Part shown: one piece after another, positions 31,951-38,247 of the stretch
Layout: each line of letters starts with the position of its first letter
Position numbering within the stretch: the first letter of the stretch is position 1
DNA from: Methylococcaceae bacterium
Lineage (GTDB): Bacteria; Pseudomonadota; Gammaproteobacteria; Methylococcales; Methylomonadaceae
NCBI GenBank assembly: GCA_020048335.1
Contig: JAIFMS010000040.1
Location: forward strand, 1-38,247
Direction of reading: 5' to 3'
Length of the DNA: 38,247 bases
Program-made: the position numbers and the translations under genes
The notes under the pieces: generated by a model
Told to the model about the DNA's origin: nothing
What the model saw: only the letters and a program-made list of their open reading frames with translations
Databases searched by the model: none

Positions 31951-32610
31951 CTAATCCCACCAAAAAAACCACACCCGCCCATTTAATAAACTGGCGGCTA
32001 ATGCGGCAATGGTTTGTGTACCTTGATAAACAATATCAGGGCAATAAATAAATTGCTGCTGGGCTAAGATTAACGCTTGATCGGGTGTTGTGGGTGGATT
32101 TTTTACTTCTAATTCAATTACATCCATCGTAATTCCTGCCACCGTTGCGCCATAGTGCTGCTGCCAATAGCGAAAAACAGCACTGTGTTCAGCAGCGGTT
32201 GGGCAGTCATTCCACCCGCCGATTTTTAAAAAAGCAGGAATCATCCAACTTTCTGCAACGGGTACAAGCGCGATATAAACCTCAGCTTTAGGTTCACCTG
32301 TAACCAGATTCAAATGTACAGACAGGCTCATTGCAGGCGATAAATCGTCCCATTGCCCGACGGTTAAGTCGTAATATTCGGGGTCTTGCGCTTGGCGTTT
32401 TTCAAACCACGCCAATGGGTCTTGGGCTTGGGCGTGCTGCAAAAGTTGCGTAAAACTTTCATTCTGATATTCACTGGCTTCAGCGTGAGAGGCTAAATCA
32501 TCGGCATCGCCCAAAATAACAGGGATAAACTCGACATTATTTTTAAGCGATTGATACGTCGCCAGTGCGTCACTGCCAGCGACTGTTAAAATTTCACATT
32601 GAAAAGACAT
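31951..32610 (-). CDS. DUF4253 domain protein
   Basis: A 219-residue cytoplasmic protein. The C-terminal half (about 120-219) matches DUF4253: an ALVPVAESWMIPAFLKIGGWNDCP stretch split by the family's W and P-x-x-x-x-G-G-W-N-x-C-P pattern, YWQQHYGA, the DVIELEVKNPP strand, ALILAQQQFIYCPDIV, and a terminal WFFWWD. The family occurs widely in bacteria, often beside polymorphic-toxin or immunity genes, but has no proven function. AGGA lies 7 bases before the ATG. It appears to be a stand-alone gene between the kinase and the tlpA-dsbD unit. Confidence 0.82.
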   Translation of the reverse strand: MSFQCEILTVAGSDALATYQSLKNNVEFIPVILGDADDLASHAEASEYQNESFTQLLQHAQAQDPLAWFEKRQAQDPEYYDLTVGQWDDLSPAMSLSVHLNLVTGEPKAEVYIALVPVAESWMIPAFLKIGGWNDCPTAAEHSAVFRYWQQHYGATVAGITMDVIELEVKNPPTTPDQALILAQQQFIYCPDIVYQGTQTIAALAASLLNGRVWFFWWD

Positions 32611-32651
32611 AAGGTGTTCCTATAATTAAACTACTGATTTTAAAGTGTATT

Positions 32652-33182
32652 TTAGATATTTTTCCCCAACAACGGCTGCAAAATCGCTTGTAATTCGCTC
32701 GCAGACATTTCACCCAATTGCCGATGCACAATCGTTCCTTGCGCATTCACCACGACAGTAAACGGCACCGATTCAATGAGGTTACCCCATTGCCGCGCTA
32801 ACCCCATGCCTTGATTGCCCCCTAACAAAATGGGATAGTTGATGCCTATTTTAGTGGTGTAATCCAGCACCGCTTGCTGTTCATCTAAGGCAATCCCAAT
32901 AAACTGCACATTTTTAGCCGCATAATCGGTTTGCATTACCATAAAGTCAGGGATTTCATGCAAACACGGTGGACACCAGGTTGCCCAAAAATTAATCACT
33001 AATATTTTACCGCGCCATTGGGATAAGGCGTGACTTGTTCCTTGTAAATCAGGTAGTTGTGTGGAAAATAAATCCGCAGTAACACTGACTTTTTCGGTTG
33101 AGATGTTGTTTAGGTTACGCACCAGCATTCCGCTAGCCAGAGCAACCAAACCTGCGATGAGAATTAAAAGCGTGTGTTTCAT
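32652..33182 (-). CDS. TlpA/ResA-like periplasmic thioredoxin
   Basis: A 176-residue protein with an N-terminal hydrophobic segment (about 4-21) that serves as membrane anchor or signal, then a thioredoxin-fold domain of the TlpA/ResA type. The active site is WATWCPPCLHEIP (Cys-Pro-Pro-Cys), and VPFTVVVNAQGTIV carries the cis-Pro. Such proteins reduce disulfides in the periplasm, for example in cytochrome c maturation, with electrons from DsbD or CcdA. The ATG overlaps the dsbD stop codon (ATGA), which supports DsbD as its electron donor. Confidence 0.9.
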   Translation of the reverse strand: MKHTLLILIAGLVALASGMLVRNLNNISTEKVSVTADLFSTQLPDLQGTSHALSQWRGKILVINFWATWCPPCLHEIPDFMVMQTDYAAKNVQFIGIALDEQQAVLDYTTKIGINYPILLGGNQGMGLARQWGNLIESVPFTVVVNAQGTIVHRQLGEMSASELQAILQPLLGKNI

Positions 33183-35398
33183 GGTGATTTTGTCCCGAAG
33201 TTGGCAATGCCTGCTAAAAAAGTCTCGGCTTCTTGATAGCCAATCACCCGATACTGGGCTTGCTCTTGCCGGTCTGTACCAAAAAATAAAATCGCAGGGG
33301 GGCCGACTAAGTTAAATTGTTTTAATAACGCTTGGTCTTCGGCGGTATTGGCAGTGACATCGGCTTGCAATAACACAAATTGGTCAAGCTTTTGTTTCAC
33401 TTTAGCATTCGTAAAGGTATAGGCTTCCATTTCTTTACAGGAAATACACCAATCGGCATAAAAATCCAACATCACGGGTTGTTTTTTCTCACTTGCCGCT
33501 TGCAATTGCTGCTGTAACTCAGCCAGTGATTTAATGCGAATAAAGGTCAGCCCTGTCTTTTTTTCACCTGCGGCATAACTGGCAGACAGTGTTCCTTGCA
33601 AAGGCTGCAACGGATTGGTATTGCCAAGACTGACACCGATTAACAAAATCACCCCGTAAACCAACATCATCACGCCCAGCCCTTTCCACAATTTTCGCCA
33701 ACCGCTGCTCGGATGGGGTAACGGGTCAATCGCGCTGAGATAAATCGCAGGAATAACCAACAGCATTGCCCATAACACCATCATTAACGGCGCGGGTAAA
33801 ATTCTATCCAGCATCCATAATGCCACCCCCAGCATAATCACTCCGAACACAGGATTAATGGCGTTGAGCCAATGTCCTGCGCGGGGCAACAGTTTTCCTG
33901 CGGATGCGCCAATCAGTAATAACGGCGTTCCCATCCCAAAGCCCATCATAAATAAGGCACTGCCCCCGAGAACTACATCGCCTGTTTTACCGATATAAAT
34001 CAATGCGCCTGCGAGTGGTGCGGCGACACACGGGCCGACAATTAATGAAGACAGTGACCCCATCATCGCTGCACCTAAATATGAACCATCGCGATGTTTA
34101 TCGCTAGATTGGTGCAGTTTAGCGCGTAAAAAAGTCGGTAATTCCAAATGATAAAAGCCAAACATTGAAAAAGCTAAAGCAACAAAAATGCCGCTGAATA
34201 AACCAATCACCCACGGTTGTTGAAACGTGGCTTGTAGATTACTACCAAACAGCGCGGCTAAAACCCCAAACACCGTATAAGTCAAGGCGGTTGCCAGCAC
34301 ATAACTGAGCGATAGCCCAAACGCTTTGCCAGTGCTGATATTTTTCCCTTGCCCGATAATAATGCCCGATAAAATCGGCACCATCGGAAACACGCACGGG
34401 GTCAGGGATAATAAAATTCCAAACCCTAAAAAGGTCAACAAACTCAACCCCAAACTGTCTTGATGCAAGGATTTAACGATTTGGTCTTGTTCTGAAAGCG
34501 GCGCGGCTGTAGTCTTGCTAGACAGGGCTGGCAAATCAAGCTGCACGGTTTTTTCCATCGGTGGATAACACACACCACGGTCAGCACAGCCTTGATAGCT
34601 CACAGTTAAACTCACCGCTTCTGCTTCAGAACCCGTGCGCAACAGTGGCACATCAAAACTGAGTTCATTATGAAAAATCTCCACGTCACCAAACGCTTCA
34701 TCGTGTTTGGGCGTACCGCGTGGTACTTCATAAGCACCTAATTGCATAGATTGGCTATTAAGCGTGAGCTTTATTTTTTCCCGATATAAATAATAGCCAT
34801 CCGCTAACAGCCAATTCAGATGCAGCGTGGTCGGATTTTTAACCGCTGAAAAAAATTGAAAGGCTTGCTCGGCGGGCAATAATTCTGGTTTGGCAAACGA
34901 TGCTTTCAGCCCTTGTAAACCATTGCTCAATTGGCTTAACGGATTGGCTTTGGCTGGCAGAGCAGCGGGTAAAGTCACATCCAAGGTCTTTTTTTGCGGT
35001 GGATAACACACTCCCGCCTCGGCACAGCCTTGATAGCTCACCAATAATTGAAAGCTGCTTTGCTGGGTTGGATTAATCACGGGAACGGTTAAGGTTACAT
35101 TTTTGTGATAAACCAGCATTTCTCCAAAATTTTCATCCTGCTTGGATTCAGCGGGGGGAAAATCAAATTTTCCTAACTGCACTTGCGCGGGCTGGGCTGT
35201 TAAGTGAAATTTAGCTTGATATAAATAATAACCTGGGGCAATTTGCCAAGACACGTCCACTTGCTCAGAGGAAACAGCGTGTGCCGCGACTTTAAACGCC
35301 ACATCGGGTGGCAATAAAATCGGTTCATCGGGCGCGGCAAACAAAGGCAGGGAAAAAAACAACAACAGGGTATAAAAATTTAAGCGGGTAACACACAT
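33179..35398 (-). CDS. dsbD: Thiol:disulfide interchange protein DsbD with duplicated alpha domain
   Basis: A 739-residue protein that moves electrons from cytoplasmic thioredoxin to the periplasm. A signal peptide (1-22) is followed by two tandem DsbD-alpha domains (about 25-147 and 165-300). Each keeps its redox Cys pair in the same motif: VSYQGCAEAGVCYPP and VSYQGCADRGVCYPP. An eight-helix core (about 315-600) has CVFPMVP and GPCVAAP with the two membrane cysteines. A C-terminal thioredoxin-like domain has DFYADWCISCKEME. E. coli DsbD has one alpha domain and is about 565 residues long; the extra length here is the duplication. The start overlaps the 3' end of cutA by 19 bases, and the stop overlaps the TlpA-like gene. 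Confidence 0.95.
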   Translation of the reverse strand: MCVTRLNFYTLLLFFSLPLFAAPDEPILLPPDVAFKVAAHAVSSEQVDVSWQIAPGYYLYQAKFHLTAQPAQVQLGKFDFPPAESKQDENFGEMLVYHKNVTLTVPVINPTQQSSFQLLVSYQGCAEAGVCYPPQKKTLDVTLPAALPAKANPLSQLSNGLQGLKASFAKPELLPAEQAFQFFSAVKNPTTLHLNWLLADGYYLYREKIKLTLNSQSMQLGAYEVPRGTPKHDEAFGDVEIFHNELSFDVPLLRTGSEAEAVSLTVSYQGCADRGVCYPPMEKTVQLDLPALSSKTTAAPLSEQDQIVKSLHQDSLGLSLLTFLGFGILLSLTPCVFPMVPILSGIIIGQGKNISTGKAFGLSLSYVLATALTYTVFGVLAALFGSNLQATFQQPWVIGLFSGIFVALAFSMFGFYHLELPTFLRAKLHQSSDKHRDGSYLGAAMMGSLSSLIVGPCVAAPLAGALIYIGKTGDVVLGGSALFMMGFGMGTPLLLIGASAGKLLPRAGHWLNAINPVFGVIMLGVALWMLDRILPAPLMMVLWAMLLVIPAIYLSAIDPLPHPSSGWRKLWKGLGVMMLVYGVILLIGVSLGNTNPLQPLQGTLSASYAAGEKKTGLTFIRIKSLAELQQQLQAASEKKQPVMLDFYADWCISCKEMEAYTFTNAKVKQKLDQFVLLQADVTANTAEDQALLKQFNLVGPPAILFFGTDRQEQAQYRVIGYQEAETFLAGIANFGTKSP

Positions 35399-35706
35399 GA
35401 ATTAATCCAATGCAAATAGTCGGGAAGCGCGTTTTCAAGGCAAACAGCAATGATTTCAGGAACTTGATAAGGATGAAGTTGTTTAATTTCAGTTTCAATC
35501 GCAGGATAATGTCTGGCACAGGTTTTAATCAGCAACATCTGCTCTTGGGCTGTTTCAATCACCCCTTGCCATTGATACACCGAGGTAACGCTCGGCAAAA
35601 TAGTAACGCAGGCGGCTAACTGGGATTGAATTAAATGTTGGGCAATTTGTTGAGCCGTTGCGGTATCAGGACAAGAACAAAGTATCAGTTGGTAGTTGGT
35701 AGGCAT
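35380..35706 (-). CDS. cutA: Divalent-cation tolerance protein CutA
   Basis: A 108-residue trimeric cytoplasmic protein. Family marks are LILCSCPDTATAQQIAQHLI, LAACVTILPSVTSVYQWQG, the QEQMLLIKT strand and YQVPEIIAVCLENALPDYLHWI. CutA proteins bind copper and other divalent metals, although their physiological role remains unclear. In E. coli and other bacteria cutA lies immediately before dsbD, as here, where the genes overlap by 19 bases. No clear ribosome binding site precedes the ATG. Confidence 0.95.
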   Translation of the reverse strand: MPTNYQLILCSCPDTATAQQIAQHLIQSQLAACVTILPSVTSVYQWQGVIETAQEQMLLIKTCARHYPAIETEIKQLHPYQVPEIIAVCLENALPDYLHWINSCVLPA

Positions 35707-35814
35707 TTTTTTAAAACAGAAGATAAGCGGTAAGAAATACTATTATCCTAGAAATTCCACCCAATTGCGCTTATATTGTCAGAAGTTATGGCTTAAAGAG
35801 TGAGTTATCTTGAT

Positions 35815-36255
35815 ATGAAAATTGCCCAGTTAGTTTTTCTGTTTTTACTCAGCGTTCCGTTTATCGAAATTTATCTTTTATTAGAGGTCGGCAGTGTTTT
35901 AGGGGTTTTCCCCACGCTGATTGTGATTGTTTTTACCGCCGTTTTAGGAACGACTTTATTCAGAGCGCAAGGCTTTATCACTTGGAAGCGCGTGCAAGAA
36001 AGTTTTGCCAAAGGCGAAATTCCTGCCTATGAAATGATTGAAGGGCCGATTTTATTAGTGGGTGCATTACTGTTAATCACGCCCGGATTTTTTAGCGATA
36101 TTTTAGGATTTGCCTGTCTTGTACCACCGATTCGCAAAACCATTGCTCGCTATGTAATTGAAAATTATTGGATAAAAGCCCAACAAGGTCATCCTTTCAA
36201 CCCCGCCACAACACAACCTGACGCGATTGAAGGTGAATTTAAAAAAGAAGAGTAG
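35815..36255 (+). CDS. fxsA: FxsA family membrane protein
   Basis: A 146-residue inner-membrane protein. It starts with the characteristic FLFLLSVPFIEIYLLLEVG, followed by a second helix and TTLFRAQGF. A GEIPAYEMIEGPILLVGALLLITPGFFSDILG block leads to the P-P-I-R-K motif, written here in shorter pieces as PGFFSDILGF and LVPPIRK. E. coli FxsA affects F-plasmid exclusion of phage T7; the general role is unknown. The ATG at 35815 gives the usual short N-terminus; a GTG at 35800 is also in frame. rnfB follows 9 bases later, so it is probably co-transcribed with the rnf genes. Confidence 0.92.
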   Translation: MKIAQLVFLFLLSVPFIEIYLLLEVGSVLGVFPTLIVIVFTAVLGTTLFRAQGFITWKRVQESFAKGEIPAYEMIEGPILLVGALLLITPGFFSDILGFACLVPPIRKTIARYVIENYWIKAQQGHPFNPATTQPDAIEGEFKKEE

Positions 36256-36264
36256 CGTTATCTT

Positions 36265-36789
36265 ATGCTATTGATTTGTTTGTTATTTGCAGGATTGGGA
36301 TTACTGCTGGGCTATGCGGCGCAGTATTTAACCGTCACAGGCGACCCTGTGGCTGAAAAAATTGAGCGGTTATTGCCACAAACCCAATGTGCGCAATGCG
36401 GTTTTCCGGGCTGTAAACCCTATGCCCAAGCCATTGCTAACCGACAAGCCGACATCAATCAATGCCCTCCAGGTGGCGATGAAACGGTGTTGGCATTGGC
36501 AAATTTATTAGGACAAACCGCCAAACCATTGAATACCGCTTTTGGCGTGACCGAAGAAAAACAACGCGCCTTTATTATTGAAGCCGATTGTATTGGTTGC
36601 GCAAAGTGCATTCCGCCCTGTCCTGTTGATGCAATTTTAGGCGCGGCAAAATTTATGCACACCGTAATTGCCGCAGAATGCACAGGATGTAAACTTTGCC
36701 TTGCGCCGTGTCCTGTGGATTGCATTATTATGCTGCCTGTCCCGCCAACGCCTGCCACTTGGCATTATCCTTTGCCTGCTGATGCGTAA
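36265..36789 (+). CDS. rnfB: Electron transport complex subunit RnfB
   Basis: A 174-residue iron-sulfur subunit of the Rnf complex, which couples ferredoxin and NAD redox to ion movement across the inner membrane or, as RsxB, keeps SoxR reduced. It has one N-terminal helix (about 2-22) and a four-Cys cluster motif ([13 protein letters not shown], with CPPGG further on). Two ferredoxin-type 4Fe-4S motifs follow: [14 protein letters not shown] and [14 protein letters not shown]. The stop codon overlaps the start of rnfC. An rnfA gene does not precede it, unlike in E. coli rsxABCDGE. Confidence 0.95.
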   Translation: MLLICLLFAGLGLLLGYAAQYLTVTGDPVAEKIERLLPQTQCAQCGFPGCKPYAQAIANRQADINQCPPGGDETVLALANLLGQTAKPLNTAFGVTEEKQRAFIIEADCIGCAKCIPPCPVDAILGAAKFMHTVIAAECTGCKLCLAPCPVDCIIMLPVPPTPATWHYPLPADA

Positions 36790-38247
36790 ACTCTTAGCTC
36801 TCATTTCGCAACACGCGCTGTCCTTGCTAAAAAAACCCAGCGTATCGGCAACTGGTTTTCACGGCGGCGTGGCACTCCCTAAAGCCCAGCCCGTACCACT
36901 GGAAATAGCCAACAGTTTCATTCCCCGCACCTTAGTTTATCCTTTGTTGCAACGTGGTGATACCTTAGCACACGCCGTTGTCAAAGTGGGCGAACGGGTG
37001 TTAAAAGGACAGGTGATTGCACACACCGACCAGTTTGTACTTCACGCGGCGAGTTCAGGCAAAGTCAGCGCGATAGAATCGCGTCCTATTCCTCATCCTT
37101 CTGGATTAAGTGCAACTTGCATTGTGATAAGCACCGATGGCAAAGAGGAAAGCGTCCCTGTCACGGATACAAAAAAAAATTTATATACCTTGCCGCAATT
37201 GTGCGACCTTGTGAAAAACGCAGGGATTGTTGGTTTAGGTGGCGCGGCTTTTCCCACCGCGTTAAAACTCAGTGCCAGCACAACCATAGACACGCTGATT
37301 ATTAATGCAGTGGAATGTGAAGCCGAACTACGTTGTGATGCGGCATTGATTCAACAAGCTGCGGCACAAATTGTTCAGGGCATTATCCTGTTAAGTAAAA
37401 CCTTAAAGGTAACAACGTCTATTATCGCTCTGAAAGAAAACAGTGTTGCAGAACAAACCTGTTTAGCAGCGGCAATTGCGGAAAGTGATGCCGCGATTGC
37501 GTTGATTTCAGTGGCAAATCGCTACCCAAGTGGCAGTGAAAAACAGTTAATTCAAACTATAACAGGCAAACAAGTACCGCACAATGCTAGCCCTGCCACG
37601 ATTGGGGTGCTTTGTTTAAATGTCGGGACGGTATTTGCGATTTTTCAAGCGCTTGTACAGCATCAGCCTTTGTTAGAGCGGGTGGTGACAATAACAGGTA
37701 ACGGGGTAGCTAACCCACAAAATCGTTGGGTAAAAATCGGCACACCGATTGCCGAACTTATCGCGCAATGCGGTGGCTATACTGAAAATGCACAACGGTT
37801 AATTATGGGGGGCGCGATGATGGGCGTTGCGTTAGCAGATGACGCGATGCCTGTAACGAAACAGTGCAATGGCTTAATCGTGAGTTCGGTTGTAGAAAAA
37901 ACAGCCCCCGCGCCCTGCATTCGCTGTGGGGCGTGTGCGCAGGTTTGTCCTGCACAGTTGTTGCCGCAACAATTGTATGGCTACAGTCGGGCTGAAAATT
38001 ACTCCCAATTAGAAAAACACTCGCTTACTGCCTGCATTGAATGCGGATGTTGTGATGTCGCGTGTCCCAGTCACATTCCACTGGTGCATTATTTTCGTGC
38101 CAGTAAAGGAAAAATTGCCCAGCAGCACACCGAATCGCAGGCAGCGGCATTAGCAAAACAACGCTATGAGGCGCGGGTTGCTCGCTTAGAACAGGAACGT
38201 CAACAGCAAGCCACCCGAGCAGAAAAACAAAAACAAGCCCTTGCCGC
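36782..38247 (+). CDS. rnfC: Electron transport complex subunit RnfC, 3' end outside window
   Basis: The frame starts at ATG 36782, overlaps rnfB by 8 bases, and is open to the end of the window (488 codons seen). The N-terminal GFHGGVALP region is followed by the NADH/FMN-binding [16 protein letters not shown] motif and [18 protein letters not shown]-like region comes next, then two 4Fe-4S motifs, [17 protein letters not shown] and [17 protein letters not shown]. The last visible part is a charged, Gln/Ala-rich coiled coil ([17 protein letters not shown]) like the long tail of gammaproteobacterial RnfC/RsxC. RnfC is the NADH-interacting peripheral subunit of the Rnf complex. Confidence 0.95.
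   Translation, partial: MRKLLALISQHALSLLKKPSVSATGFHGGVALPKAQPVPLEIANSFIPRTLVYPLLQRGDTLAHAVVKVGERVLKGQVIAHTDQFVLHAASSGKVSAIESRPIPHPSGLSATCIVISTDGKEESVPVTDTKKNLYTLPQLCDLVKNAGIVGLGGAAFPTALKLSASTTIDTLIINAVECEAELRCDAALIQQAAAQIVQGIILLSKTLKVTTSIIALKENSVAEQTCLAAAIAESDAAIALISVANRYPSGSEKQLIQTITGKQVPHNASPATIGVLCLNVGTVFAIFQALVQHQPLLERVVTITGNGVANPQNRWVKIGTPIAELIAQCGGYTENAQRLIMGGAMMGVALADDAMPVTKQCNGLIVSSVVEKTAPAPCIRCGACAQVCPAQLLPQQLYGYSRAENYSQLEKHSLTACIECGCCDVACPSHIPLVHYFRASKGKIAQQHTESQAAALAKQRYEARVARLEQERQQQATRAEKQKQALA

Overview
The window is a contiguous piece of a moderately AT-rich gammaproteobacterial chromosome. Three things suggest this: gammaproteobacterial-type housekeeping genes (valS, zwf/pgl, dsbD, cutA, fxsA, rnfBC), a NorR/sigma-54 control region of E. 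coli type, and a PEP-CTERM protein ending in a VPIPGAVWLFGSG-type signal. Dispersed palindromic repeats, heavy c-di-GMP signalling and exosortase-type surface proteins recall Methylococcales or Beggiatoa-like Thiotrichales. The genus cannot be fixed from the sequence alone.

Layout. 1-4051: end of a UPF0182 membrane protein, a LEA/WHy-domain lipoprotein and valS. 4064-7050: an accessory block on the minus strand, with a Y1/HUH RAYT transposase bracketed by (and containing) copies of its own 33-bp palindrome, and a membrane-anchored STAND NTPase with a leucine-rich-repeat C-terminus. 7184-10542: divergent norR and hcp with a complete-looking NO-responsive promoter (three NorR boxes, an IHF-like site, a -24/-12 promoter). 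10737-11898: remains of a restriction-modification locus, an intact HNH endonuclease next to a frameshifted, truncated cytosine-5 methyltransferase. 12034-14314: three co-directional genes, a Ser-rich membrane protein, a YjfK/DUF2491 protein and a coiled-coil protein. 14381-17171: pgl, zwf and a small membrane protein. 17722-20432: two tandem HD-GYP proteins. 20438-22269: sseA and a quinone oxidoreductase. 22523-23272: a c-di-GMP-I riboswitch and the PEP-CTERM gene it should control. 23331-27052: a SulP-STAS-cNMP transporter and a TMEM43-like protein. 27089-31812: a REC-GGDEF response regulator overlapping a large hybrid kinase with an ethylene-receptor-like N-terminus. 31951-35706: DUF4253, TlpA-like, DsbD (with doubled alpha domain) and CutA. 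35815-38247: fxsA, rnfB and the start of rnfC, which runs off the window.

How the parts may work together. Between 17.7 and 31.8 kb there are candidate parts for making (REC-GGDEF with I-site), degrading (two HD-GYPs, each lacking different catalytic residues) and sensing (riboswitch) c-di-GMP, plus a surface-protein output gene. The kinase that probably drives the GGDEF regulator carries a membrane domain resembling the ethylene/copper site of plant and cyanobacterial ETR1 proteins, with the equivalent of Asp25 changed to Asn. This proposed circuit is inference from gene content; no experiment is implied. The dsbD-tlpA pair forms a periplasmic reductant pathway, and norR-hcp forms a nitrosative-stress module without the usual hcr partner.
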